From JAPOXR01 sp963664715 (GTDB lineage Bacteria > Pseudomonadota > Alphaproteobacteria > Rhodobacterales > Rhodobacteraceae), in assembly GCA_963664715.2 (NCBI GenBank), contig CAXXUY010000002.1, forward strand, positions 186,001 through 250,000: 64,000 nt of DNA. The letters run 5' to 3'. How positions within the stretch are numbered: position 1 is the first letter of the stretch; every line of letters starts with the position of its first letter. The notes below the pieces were generated by a model. That model was not told the DNA's origin, made no database searches, and was given only the letters and a program-made list of their open reading frames with translations. This document shows, piece by piece, positions 17,701 to 26,297 of this stretch. Position numbers and translations under genes: made by a program.

Positions 17701-19266
17701 TCAGCTGCTGCCAACTCGGCTCGTCTGCGATCGTCTTGATTCGATATGTGACTCCAGTGCCGCAACGTCGATCTGTTCCAGGCGGAGTCCCAACTTGCTC
17801 CGCCGCCAGAGTATGTCCTCGGAGCTACGGGCAAACTCCTGGTCAACCAGCCAGTCGACCTCCGACCCGGTAAGACCCGCACCGAAATCCGGTCCCAGTT
17901 CTTCCGCACGGCCGGCATTGCCCAGGACTAGTCGGGCCTCGGTGCCATATGCCCTGACAAGGCGGCGCGCCAAGGCATCCGAAAGAAAGGCATAATCTTC
18001 GATCAGATCTGCAACCAGTTTCTCGGCACCATTGACCGGAAATCCACCGCCCGGAAGCGGAGCATCTGCGGTCCAGCGGCCGGGAAGCGACGGAAAGAAA
18101 GGTGCAAGGCGGTCGAGAGCCTGTTCCGCGAGTTTTCTGTAGGTCGTGATCTTGCCGCCGAACACGTTGAGTACCGGTGCACCACCCTCGACGTCCAGTT
18201 CCAGCGAATAATCGCGCGTCACCGCACTGGCCCGGCCGGCTCCGTCATCATGCAGTGGCCGGACACCGGAGTAGGTCCAGACGATGTCGTCCGAACCGAC
18301 TTCCTTGCGAAAGTTCTGGTTGACGATGTCCAGCAGGTAGCGGCTTTCCTCGGGACTGCATTCAGGCGTGATGTCCGGATCGGCGTGATCGGTGTCCGTG
18401 GTGCCAACCAGGGTGAAGTCACTCTCGTACGGAATTGTGAAAACCACGCGGCCGTCTGTCCCCTGCAAAAGGTAGCATTTGGGGTGATCGTAAAGACGGC
18501 GGATCACGATGTGAGAGCCCCGGACGAGGCGAACCCTCGACGGGGTTGTCAGGCCAAGCCTGGATTCAAGTATCTCGACAACCCATGGACCGCCTGCATT
18601 GACGAGCGCCCGCGCATGGCGAATGGAGCAGCTGCCAGTCTCCGCATCCTCGATCTCGATTTCCCACAGGCCACCCTGTCTCTGCGCCTTCCGGACGATT
18701 GTGCGCACCATGACTTCCGCGCTGCGGGCCGCGGCATCCCTGGCATTCAGTACAACGAGACGGGAGTCCTCTACCCAGCAGTCCGAGTATTCGAATCCCC
18801 GAATGAACCGGTCGCTGAGAGGTTTCCCTTCCTGTGAACTCGAAAGATCAAGGGTGCGTGTTCCGGGAAGCAGCTGGCGGCCGCCGAGATTGTCGTAGAG
18901 AAACAGGCCTGTCCGTATCATCCAGGCGGGGCGTCGTCCTTGCTGCCAGGGAAACGGACCAGTGCCTTGGGATGTCACTGCGACGGGGTCGTGAGGAATG
19001 ACGAAGCGCAACGGCCAACTGATGTGCGGCATCGCCCTGAGCAGGCGTTCCCGCTCGATCAGCGATTCGCGCACCAATCGAAACTCGAAATATTCGAGGT
19101 ATCGAAGCCCGCCATGGAAGAGCTTGGTCGAGGATGAGGAGGTGGCGGAACCCAGGTCGCCCTTCTCGGCAAGGATGACCGAGAGTCCCCGGCCAGCAGC
19201 GTCGCGGGCAATTCCGCAGCCATTCACCCCGCCGCCTATGATGAACAGATCGCAGTCAGCCTTCAC
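17701..19266 (-). CDS. glpD: Aerobic glycerol-3-phosphate dehydrogenase
   Basis: GlpD is a membrane-associated flavoprotein that oxidises sn-glycerol-3-phosphate to dihydroxyacetone phosphate and reduces quinone. The 521-residue sequence begins with a GTG start and an FAD-binding Rossmann motif LFIIGGGVNGCGIARDAAGRG, followed by SSSSTKLFHGGLRYLE, a GlpD signature. VFTIPYESDFTLVGTTDTDH and FGGKITTYRKLAEQAL in the second half are also family hallmarks. It appears to stand alone: no glpF, glpK or GlpR gene is next to it, and the two neighbouring operons are unrelated. Confidence 0.95.
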   Translation of the reverse strand: MKADCDLFIIGGGVNGCGIARDAAGRGLSVILAEKGDLGSATSSSSTKLFHGGLRYLEYFEFRLVRESLIERERLLRAMPHISWPLRFVIPHDPVAVTSQGTGPFPWQQGRRPAWMIRTGLFLYDNLGGRQLLPGTRTLDLSSSQEGKPLSDRFIRGFEYSDCWVEDSRLVVLNARDAAARSAEVMVRTIVRKAQRQGGLWEIEIEDAETGSCSIRHARALVNAGGPWVVEILESRLGLTTPSRVRLVRGSHIVIRRLYDHPKCYLLQGTDGRVVFTIPYESDFTLVGTTDTDHADPDITPECSPEESRYLLDIVNQNFRKEVGSDDIVWTYSGVRPLHDDGAGRASAVTRDYSLELDVEGGAPVLNVFGGKITTYRKLAEQALDRLAPFFPSLPGRWTADAPLPGGGFPVNGAEKLVADLIEDYAFLSDALARRLVRAYGTEARLVLGNAGRAEELGPDFGAGLTGSEVDWLVDQEFARSSEDILWRRSKLGLRLEQIDVAALESHIESRRSQTSRVGSS

Positions 19267-19624
19267 CTTGATGTCGTCCTGGCAATTGAAACCCGTCTTC
19301 TACAACATTCAACCGGTAACCGAGATGCCATAAATCACACCGCGTCTTCGATCACCAGATCGCTACTGCCGGACAGTCCGAAGTATCAACCCGGTGCAGC
19401 AAAGTCTGAATCCAGCCCCGCTTGCGGTACACCTGACTGTTTCGACAGCGCAACCGGCGGGACCTGCTCCATTGGACAGGCTGCACATCAAGCGAGCCGG
19501 TTGAGAAGCCCGGCCCGTCTGCCTGTCCGGGCACATCAGTCAGCTTCACTCGGAAGCGACCTTGAGAAACCTTTCTGGAACAGGATGCTACGGGCCGGGG
19601 CCGCGGTTCATGCTTCCGGGAAGG
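19267..19624. other. Intergenic stretch upstream of glpD
   Basis: These 358 bp separate the glpD start from the end of the molybdenum operon, which is transcribed the same way. No reading frame here resembles a protein. It should contain the glpD promoter and the terminator of the upstream operon, but I cannot point to either with confidence. Confidence 0.45.
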
Positions 19625-19987
19625 TCAGTGGCAACTCTCGACAAGACCGGGCAGTTCCAAACGGAGATCAAGTAGCCGGGCCATCCGCAGCTGACAGTCA
19701 GTTGTTGCGGTTTCCATGTCCGTGAACAATCGGGATTCCAGGTAATCATGGAGAGATACGCAACCGCATATGCCTGCCTGGGCGATGGCTTCCCTGAGTT
19801 CGTCTTCGCTTTCATCCAGTGCTGCTTCGCAACTCAGCCCACTTTGCAGCAGGATTGTTCTCGCCTGCCAGTAGAATTCCTCAACTGGCGCGCAGTGACG
19901 ATCCGCCGAGACCTTGCCGGCCCCGAAGACCAGCCCGATTGCCGCAACGAGTGCAAGGGTTGTGTTCTGGTGCCTGTGTCCGGCCAT
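19625..19987 (-). CDS. Small secreted Cys-containing protein, function unknown
   Basis: I do not recognise this 120-residue protein. It begins MAGHRHQNTTLALVAAIGLVFGAG, a plausible Sec signal peptide with cleavage near VSA-DR. The mature part of about 91 residues has six cysteines, including a CGC pair, spaced so that three disulfides could form in the periplasm. The body is predicted mostly helical and rich in Glu and Leu. It lies 144 nt after the last clearly coupled gene of the molybdenum hydroxylase operon, on the same strand, so it may be co-transcribed and act near the exported enzyme, but this is inference. A GGAG precedes the ATG closely. Confidence 0.55.
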   Translation of the reverse strand: MAGHRHQNTTLALVAAIGLVFGAGKVSADRHCAPVEEFYWQARTILLQSGLSCEAALDESEDELREAIAQAGICGCVSLHDYLESRLFTDMETATTDCQLRMARLLDLRLELPGLVESCH

Positions 19988-20131
19988 CGCTCCATGATCG
20001 GTTATCTGCCGCGGTCAGTGCCGAGCGCTGTTGGCCTTCCTCACTCCGGGAACCAGCGCCTCTCTACGCGGCAGGAATGCAACGCGGCCAGGACAGGGGC
20101 GTGGGATCCGCCACTTGCCTGTTCGCTTGCC

Positions 20132-20527
20132 TCAGCGCCTGGGAAGCATCACGTGGTCTGCAAAGAAGATGTCGGTAAGGAAGGAGCGCATGGCAATCAA
20201 CCCATTGGTGTTATCGACCATTTCTGACGTAATCGAGGATTGTGCCAATAGCATGTCTATGATCGACCTGACTGCCGCAAGGTCATCCAGCCACCTCTCC
20301 CGGAATCCGCTGGCTGCGTCCCCTTCACTCATGCCGTCCAATGATGCGGACAGCAGGTCTGCCGCGCGACCGAACTGTTCCAGAAACTGGCGTATCTGGC
20401 TCGGACCGGCACCACCGGGACCTTCGGACCTGCGGCCCTGCGCGGCATAGGCAAGCATGAACTCGTATGCTTCTTCTATGTCGTCAAACGCGCTCCGCAT
20501 ACTGGTGGCCACGGCTTGATCGATCAT
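20132..20527 (-). CDS. Unrecognised 131-residue helical protein coupled to cytochrome b
   Basis: I do not recognise this family. The protein is soluble, with no signal peptide, no cysteine and no metal-binding motif, and looks all-helical (MIDQAVATSMRSAFDDIEEA; a Gly-rich loop near residues 36-41; then long amphipathic helices). Its ATG overlaps the cytochrome b stop codon as ATGA, so it is very likely a true member of the molybdenum hydroxylase operon. A cytoplasmic chaperone or assembly role, such as checking folding before Tat export, would suit its position but is only a guess. Confidence 0.65.
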   Translation of the reverse strand: MIDQAVATSMRSAFDDIEEAYEFMLAYAAQGRRSEGPGGAGPSQIRQFLEQFGRAADLLSASLDGMSEGDAASGFRERWLDDLAAVRSIIDMLLAQSSITSEMVDNTNGLIAMRSFLTDIFFADHVMLPRR

Positions 20528-21129
20528 TGGTCACTTCCTTTCCGGGCCAGTTCCGGTCCACGGCCCAGTACCATCGAAGTCAGGAATGACCGGTGGCTGG
20601 GCAAGAATGCAAAATAGATATGCACGATGACCAGGAAGAGAAGAAGCATCGCTCCCAGCCCGTGTATCGAGTAGATGATTCCCCAACTCATGTCCGACAG
20701 GATTGTGGGGAAGCGTTTCCAGAAGACGGTATCGATCTTGGCCAGCATCAAGATACCCGTCGCGGCCGTCACGATCACCGCCGTTGCTGCTGTCCAGTGA
20801 TACATTTTCTGGAATGCATCATATTTTGCCGGCTTGAGGCCATCCTTTTCACGGTTCAGTGCAACTTGCAGGCTTTCCCTTGCGTCGTCGATGCCAGGCA
20901 TCATTGTTCTGATCCCGTGCACCGCAATGACCCTGTACAGATGAAATAGGATCGCAAGCACCAATACGACGCCCGTCCACCAGTGGATCGGAACCCAGTC
21001 GAACTTGATTCCGATTATCGGCAGGAATGCGGTTCCGCCCAGGATGAAAATGCAGGCAGCCATCGACCAGTGAAACAACCGGTCACCCAGCCGGTGCCTT
21101 ACACCTGGATTGGCTTCCTCACTGGTCAT
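20524..21129 (-). CDS. b-type cytochrome, formate dehydrogenase gamma/b561-like membrane subunit
   Basis: This is a 201-residue protein with four membrane spans. Candidate heme-ligand histidines lie in HRLGDRLFHWSMAA (span 1), HWWTGVVLVLAILFHLYRV (span 2), YHWTAATAVI (span 3) and HGLGAMLLLFLVIVHIYF (span 4). This layout matches the cytochrome b subunits that pass electrons from periplasmic dehydrogenases to the quinone pool. ATG at 21129 has a GGAG 5 nt upstream; a GTG two codons earlier is less likely. It lies between a 48-residue membrane peptide and the 131-residue protein in the molybdenum operon, so it probably receives electrons from that enzyme. Confidence 0.88.
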   Translation of the reverse strand: MTSEEANPGVRHRLGDRLFHWSMAACIFILGGTAFLPIIGIKFDWVPIHWWTGVVLVLAILFHLYRVIAVHGIRTMMPGIDDARESLQVALNREKDGLKPAKYDAFQKMYHWTAATAVIVTAATGILMLAKIDTVFWKRFPTILSDMSWGIIYSIHGLGAMLLLFLVIVHIYFAFLPSHRSFLTSMVLGRGPELARKGSDQ

Positions 21130-21200
21130 GGACACTCCGCATCATGCTCGGCGCGCTCTTGAGCAGTTCACGCGCTGCAGGCCATGGATCAAATGGAGGA

Positions 21201-21347
21201 TCAGCCGTTGCGGCGCAAGGCACAAATGCCAATGTGCAATGCAATGAACACGAATGCGGCGGCAACCGGGAGCCACAGGAACTCCCAGTTCACGCCAACC
21301 AGCATCTTCTGGCCGAAAACATTGTTCGTGAAGCGAAGCAACTCCAT
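21201..21347 (-). CDS. 48-residue single-span membrane peptide in molybdenum operon
   Basis: This short gene encodes MELLRFTNNVFGQKMLV followed by a hydrophobic span at about residues 23-43 and a basic end (ALRRNG). The positive-inside rule suggests the C-terminus is cytoplasmic and the short N-terminal part periplasmic, facing the exported enzyme. It begins 3 nt after the FAD subunit stop and ends 72 nt before the cytochrome b start, all on one strand. It has no strong ribosome binding site, as expected if translated by coupling. I do not recognise a family. It could be a membrane anchor or a small subunit linking the hydroxylase to the cytochrome. Confidence 0.7.
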   Translation of the reverse strand: MELLRFTNNVFGQKMLVGVNWEFLWLPVAAAFVFIALHIGICALRRNG

Positions 21348-21350
21348 CGA

Positions 21351-22340
21351 TCAGCCAAGTGAGCGAACCGCCCTTGCCGCGAGGTTCTCCATCAGCGGTA
21401 TCTTGAAGTGGTTGAAGTTCAGCGGGCTTGCACCTCTGGAGGCCACTCGGCGAACGAGAGTTTCCAGGTCGGAACCGGGAACTTCTCCCCTGATCACGTC
21501 CTCAACTTCCGTGAGTCTACGAGGTGTGCACTGGACGCCTCCACAGACAATCGCCGCGTCATCGATGGCGTCACCCGCCATCCTGGCGACCATCGTGACA
21601 CTGACCAGGGCGAAATCCCAGGTCGATCGGTCGGCAGCTTTTTCAAAATAGTGCCGGGCGTTGGCCCAGGCACCCGGAATCCTGATGCCAAGAAGGATGT
21701 CGCCCGGTTCGAGAACAGTCATGCGGGTGATATCTATCTCCGGGCCGATAAAATACTCGGCTGCCGGCACCTCCATGTCTCCGCCGTTTCTCCGGATGAC
21801 CATGGTTGCTCCGAGGGCGACCAACGCCGGAGCCGTATCCGAAGGCGTCACCGCGACACAGCGGCTCACTTCGAACAACGCGTGGTCGCGATTCATGGCG
21901 GTTGGTGTATTGGCATAACAGGTGTTGCCACCGGCCCGGTAGCACGGGAATCCGTCCCTGTAATATCCGCAACGCGTGTCCTGCGAGATGTTCCCGCCTA
22001 TGGTGCCGGCATTGCGGATCTGCGGCGAAGCGACATTCCCCGCAGCCACTGAAAGGATCGGAAATCTCTCCTTTACCAGTTCACTCTCGTTGACCTCGGT
22101 CAGCGTGGTCATCGAGCCGATGTACATCCCGCCGTCATCGAGCGCCTCGATGCCGCCAAGGTCCGGGACCCTGGCAAGATCGACGACAACCGTCGGCTGG
22201 ATAACCCTGTCCTTGAACCAGTCAAGGCTGTCCTTGCCGCCTGCAATGATCCAAGCATCCTCGAATTCGTCCAGGAGTTCCTCAACCCCTTGAACTGAAT
22301 CGGGCTGAAACAGCTCAAAATTGTGCATTACATCTGTCAT
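21351..22340 (-). CDS. Molybdenum hydroxylase FAD subunit with four-Cys insertion
   Basis: This 329-residue protein belongs to the FAD-binding molybdopterin dehydrogenase family (CoxM/PaoB/HcrB-like). IIAGGKDSLDWFKDR and IGSMTTLTEV mark the FAD domain, and AGTIGGNISQDTRC the family core. Cysteines at about 124, 133, 141 and 161 form a loop like that which holds an extra [4Fe-4S] cluster in 4-hydroxybenzoyl-CoA reductase beta and in PaoB. It has no signal peptide of its own, so it is presumably exported together with the Tat-bearing subunit. A GGGGGAG site precedes the ATG. The natural substrate of the enzyme is not evident. Confidence 0.9.
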   Translation of the reverse strand: MTDVMHNFELFQPDSVQGVEELLDEFEDAWIIAGGKDSLDWFKDRVIQPTVVVDLARVPDLGGIEALDDGGMYIGSMTTLTEVNESELVKERFPILSVAAGNVASPQIRNAGTIGGNISQDTRCGYYRDGFPCYRAGGNTCYANTPTAMNRDHALFEVSRCVAVTPSDTAPALVALGATMVIRRNGGDMEVPAAEYFIGPEIDITRMTVLEPGDILLGIRIPGAWANARHYFEKAADRSTWDFALVSVTMVARMAGDAIDDAAIVCGGVQCTPRRLTEVEDVIRGEVPGSDLETLVRRVASRGASPLNFNHFKIPLMENLAARAVRSLG

Positions 22341-22358
22341 TGTCTCTTCTCCCCCCGC

Positions 22359-24773
22359 CTACACCGTGTTTGTTGCAAGCGGTTTGTGTGATTGAGGATT
22401 GCCGGCGGCGGCATTCACAATCATGTCGGTTACGATCGGAGTCCGATTGAACAGGTGTCCCCCGAGTGCATCCGAAATTGCACAGATCAAGGCAGCCGAA
22501 GCTGACCCTTCAAGTGGCTCGCCGATACCCTTGATTCCCATCGGATTCTGCAGGTCGGGTTGGTCCACGGCTGCCCAGCCCAGTTCGGCTGGAACATCCA
22601 GATAGGATTTGGGCTTGGCATGATAGAAGGACTTGGCATTGGGCAACCCGTATGCCGGGTCGTAGACATGGCGCTCGGTCGTGCCGAGACCAAATCCCAT
22701 GACGGCACCGCCTCTCACCTGGGCTGCAAGTCCGGTCGGATGCACCACGGTCCCGCAATCGGCGACACCGACGTAGTCGAGGATATCCACCTTCCCGGTC
22801 TCCAGATCGACATCGACTTCAATGAAGCTTGCCGACAGCGCCGGAACGGTTCCGTCCTTGGGCAGATTGTCCTTGGCAACGCCGATGAGGCCGGTTCCGG
22901 CAAGCGCTGCTGCCGAGCCCTGGGTCATCGGATTGAGGTCCTCGGGCAGAACCTGTCCCGAGTACTTTCCGCCCATTTCGATCGCCAGCTGCGCAGCCTC
23001 GGCAAAGGTGATGCCGACACTCATGTCCGACTTGCTGACAACCCTTTCATCGCTCAGCTCGTAACCCGAGGGATCGCCACCTAGCTTCGCCGCTGCGATT
23101 TCGAGGAGCTTCATCTTGGCATCCTCTGCGGCGACGAAATTGGTCCGAGACATCGTGAAATTGGTGTTGGAGCCGAACTGGCCCAGATTCCAAGGCAGAT
23201 GCCTGGCCGATCCGCCTCGCTCGATGACGACGTGATCCCAGTCATATCCGAGCACCTCCGCGGCAACCCGGGAGGTCGAGGCGTATGAAAACGTCCCGAG
23301 GTTCCCGACGCCGGTATGGACATGTAGCGTGCCATCAGGCGCAATCCTGAGCAAACCGTCGAACCCGTTCGAACCGGCAGAGTGATAGGCCGACGCGACG
23401 CCGTAGCCCCGTGCCTTGCTTCCGGTCATCATCCCGGACTGGCTTGACCGTTCCGTCCACTGGAACATGTCACTGCCCTTGTCGAGCGCTTCCTTCAGGA
23501 AGGCGGAGGTGAGCGGTCCCTGCTGGGCTCCTATCTTGAAGCCGGCGCCGCCGTTGCCCGGTGCATTGACATGGCGAATCTGTATCCTGTCCATGCCCAG
23601 CTCTTCCGCTGCCTTGTCAATCAAGGGTTCCAACATGTTTGCAGCCTGGTTTTCGCCCGGACCGCGCTGGGCACCTTTCGGAGCCGTGTTCGTCAGGACA
23701 GGCACAGCGCGGAAGCGCATGTTGGTTGGCTGGAATACAATGCTGAAGGCGTTGCCGACGTTGTTGAAGTCCGGAAAACCGCTGGTCGGTCCAAGATCCT
23801 GCACGACGAAGATGTCGGCCGCAATGATCTTGCCGTCATCGGCAAATCCAAGCTTGGCCCAGCCCTGGAATCCTGCACGGGCCATGCCGTTGTAGTATTC
23901 CTCGTTGCGGGACACCCGCAACAGGCACGGCCGGCCACCCAGTTTCTTTGACACAAGTGCAGGCAGGGCCATCAGCGGGTAGGAAGTTGCCTTCCCTCCG
24001 AATCCGCCACCGCAGTACTCGGCTACAAATACGAGGTCCGTAGGTTCAATGCCGATCAGCCGGGCCAGACCCGGATGGGCAAATGACGTCGACTGGGTCG
24101 ATCCCCAGACATGGCACTTGCCATTCTCCCAGAACGCTGCCGCAGACCGCGGTTCCATCGCGTGGTGGGCATTCGTGGCGTGAACAAAGCTCTCTTCGAC
24201 GATGACCTTCGAATTCGCAAAGGCGGCATCGAGGTCTCCGAAACTCCATTCGACAACCGAACTGCCCCGCGGCAACTCGCCCTCTTCGGCGAGAGCGAAA
24301 TCCCTTCCTGACCACTTCAGTTCCTGGAAGTCGATTCGCCGTCCCGAAACGTTTCCGCCGGTCAGGGCGTTAGGCCCATCCGGTTTCAGGCTCTCGAGCG
24401 GGTCGACGACAAATGGAAGAAGTTCCATGTCGACCTTGAGAGCGGCAACAGCGTCCGCTGCCGCCTGTTCGGTTTCGGCGGCAATCGCGACGACGGGCTG
24501 GCCGAAATAGTTCGGTTCGTTGGACAGGATCGGCAATCCCGTGACGTCGGGTTGCTTGACCTCATCCGGAATCAGGGCCGCCAGCACACCGGGTATCTTC
24601 ATTGCATCATCGAGATCGATGCTGCGGACCCTGGCGTGGGGCATGGGCGAGCCGAACACCTTGACATGTGCCATTCCGTCAGCGCGGAAATCTTCTGCAT
24701 ACTTGGCCGCACCGGTGACTTTTGCCTCAAGGTCTGGAGGCGTAAAGTCCTTTCCGATCAATTTGTAAGTCAT
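22359..24773 (-). CDS. Molybdopterin-binding catalytic subunit of an exported hydroxylase
   Basis: This 804-residue xanthine dehydrogenase family large subunit holds the molybdenum cofactor. Family elements are VTGAAKYAEDFRADG at the start, EYCGGGFGGKATSYP, QRGPGENQAANMLEP, and KGIGEPLEGSASAA, with the catalytic Glu at about 752. QRGPG differs from the xanthine-type FRGFG seen in xdhB of this window, so the substrate is likely not a purine; an aldehyde, aromatic acid thioester or N-heterocycle is possible. It lacks a signal peptide and probably leaves the cell as a folded complex with the Tat-tagged [2Fe-2S] subunit. It starts 3 nt after that gene, with GGGAGG upstream. Confidence 0.92.
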   Translation of the reverse strand: MTYKLIGKDFTPPDLEAKVTGAAKYAEDFRADGMAHVKVFGSPMPHARVRSIDLDDAMKIPGVLAALIPDEVKQPDVTGLPILSNEPNYFGQPVVAIAAETEQAAADAVAALKVDMELLPFVVDPLESLKPDGPNALTGGNVSGRRIDFQELKWSGRDFALAEEGELPRGSSVVEWSFGDLDAAFANSKVIVEESFVHATNAHHAMEPRSAAAFWENGKCHVWGSTQSTSFAHPGLARLIGIEPTDLVFVAEYCGGGFGGKATSYPLMALPALVSKKLGGRPCLLRVSRNEEYYNGMARAGFQGWAKLGFADDGKIIAADIFVVQDLGPTSGFPDFNNVGNAFSIVFQPTNMRFRAVPVLTNTAPKGAQRGPGENQAANMLEPLIDKAAEELGMDRIQIRHVNAPGNGGAGFKIGAQQGPLTSAFLKEALDKGSDMFQWTERSSQSGMMTGSKARGYGVASAYHSAGSNGFDGLLRIAPDGTLHVHTGVGNLGTFSYASTSRVAAEVLGYDWDHVVIERGGSARHLPWNLGQFGSNTNFTMSRTNFVAAEDAKMKLLEIAAAKLGGDPSGYELSDERVVSKSDMSVGITFAEAAQLAIEMGGKYSGQVLPEDLNPMTQGSAAALAGTGLIGVAKDNLPKDGTVPALSASFIEVDVDLETGKVDILDYVGVADCGTVVHPTGLAAQVRGGAVMGFGLGTTERHVYDPAYGLPNAKSFYHAKPKSYLDVPAELGWAAVDQPDLQNPMGIKGIGEPLEGSASAALICAISDALGGHLFNRTPIVTDMIVNAAAGNPQSHKPLATNTV

Positions 24774-24776
24774 GAG

Positions 24777-25457
24777 TTATACCTCCCTCGCTGCCTTCAT
24801 TATGCCGCGCAGGTAATGGTCATACGCGCCGCATCGGCAAAGATTGCCCGACATTGCAATTCGGGCTTCATCAACCGTCGGATTGGGGTTCTTGTTCAGC
24901 AGGGCGACTGCCGCGACGACCTGCCCCGGCGTGCAAAAGCCGCATTGCGGCCCGATTTCATCGATGAATGCCTGTTGCACCGGGTGCAGCGTCCCGTCCG
25001 GAGCAGCAATTCCCTCCACGGTGGTGATTTCCCTGCCGTGAACCCGGTGTGTCAAGGTCGAGCACGAATAGATCGTGCTTCCGTCCGCTATGACTGTGCA
25101 GGCGCCGCACTCCGAATGGTTGCAGCCGATCTTGGTGCCCGTGAGCCCCAGCCGGTACCTGATGGTAAATGCCAGGGTCTCGTTCGGTGCGACATCAACG
25201 TGGTGGGCCTTTCCGTTGACGGTCAGAGAGATCATTCGTTCAACGCCCCGCGCATCCGCGCGTGCCGGTGTCGCCGCTGAAAACAGATAAGCTGAACCTC
25301 CGATGACAATGCCGGAGCAAACGACTCCCCTCAGAAAGTTACGGCGAGTCACATGCAGCGGTCGCCAGGGTTTGATGTTGCCTCCTCCGGCAATTTCCGC
25401 AATTGCAGGTTCTGCAGTATAGTCAACTGTCGGATCATATGGGCCCGTTCCATCCAT
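24777..25457 (-). CDS. Tat-exported [2Fe-2S] subunit of molybdenum hydroxylase
   Basis: This 226-residue iron-sulfur subunit has a twin-arginine signal: TRRNFLRG at residues 37-44, a hydrophobic stretch (VVCSGIVIGGSAYLFSAA) and a cleavage site near ARADA. After it come the two [2Fe-2S] motifs, CNHSECGACTV with its distal Cys, then QCGFCTPGQ and NLCRCGAYDHY. The start MDGTGPYDP has GGAGG 9 nt upstream; the longer frame to 25532 is less likely. As first gene it directs export of the whole three-subunit enzyme, as in the PaoABC aldehyde oxidoreductase. The operon is unlike the cytoplasmic xdh operon 15 kb away. Confidence 0.93.
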   Translation of the reverse strand: MDGTGPYDPTVDYTAEPAIAEIAGGGNIKPWRPLHVTRRNFLRGVVCSGIVIGGSAYLFSAATPARADARGVERMISLTVNGKAHHVDVAPNETLAFTIRYRLGLTGTKIGCNHSECGACTVIADGSTIYSCSTLTHRVHGREITTVEGIAAPDGTLHPVQQAFIDEIGPQCGFCTPGQVVAAVALLNKNPNPTVDEARIAMSGNLCRCGAYDHYLRGIMKAAREV

Positions 25458-26297
25458 CTCGAAAATCCTCCCGAGTTCGTTCGTGCGTCGCGTGCGTCGT
25501 TCGACACAAGACGTAAATTCTGGTCCAATCACGACCTTAAAACACTGTGATCGAACAGAGCTTGAGACTCAGGTGTCATGCATGTCAAGCGGATTAATTC
25601 CTGACCAAATCAGTCATTTTTCTGTTTTCGTTCACCCTGAAGCAGACGTTCTGACCTGCACGTTGCATTCGACCCGGAAACCGTCCTTGCAGGTAGCCCG
25701 CCCTCGTTGGCGGGAAAGTGCAGGTGAAGCAGATTTTTCTGCCGAACCGGTCTGGTAGACGGGCATCCGGCAGCGGCCAATCTTGATGTCGAGGACAGGC
25801 AAGATCACTGCCGGTTTGATCCGGGCGGCGCAGCTTCGCATCGTTAGACATTGATATGTATGGGCTGGTACGAAGTTCGCAATCCCGGTTCGAGTGGTCA
25901 GGTGTGCTGCACGTCCAGTGGCGGCGTGACTCGTTCCGGGCGCTCGGCACTTGTGCCGAAGGCCTGGTCTCAGGGCCTGGTGTCAATTCTCTCTGCAAGA
26001 TCCAAGGACGTCGGTGACTGCGATGAGGTTCCGGGTGACCGATGGCCGGGCTTCTTCAAGATTTTTCTCAGGACGTCATTCGTCGGCCGCTACGGCGCCT
26101 CGCGGGAGGATCACACTCTGCAGCAACGGTGCGGGAAATGGCCGATTCGTTTGCTTGTCCACCGCGCCGGCTTCGGCTCCTGCCGTTTCAGGTGATGCCG
26201 GGAGCGAAGCAGACGATTAATTCTATCTCACTTGTTTGGAATCTGTATACGGTGACGGAGTTGCCGCGCGGTCCTGCCGACTGATCTGGAGAATGCA
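25458..26297. other. Divergent intergenic region between molybdenum operon and sugar cluster
   Basis: This 840 bp stretch separates two divergent operons and must contain both promoters. Short frames on both strands lack family resemblance and are poor in typical codons. No tRNA-like fold or terminator was found by eye, and the base composition is similar to its surroundings. It could also hold remains of a lost regulator gene, but I cannot recognise one. Confidence 0.5.

Noticed and set aside
25594..25998. 134-codon minus-strand frame in the divergent intergenic region
   Set aside because: No family resemblance, Pro/Arg-rich composition typical of non-coding GC-rich DNA, and no ribosome binding site.
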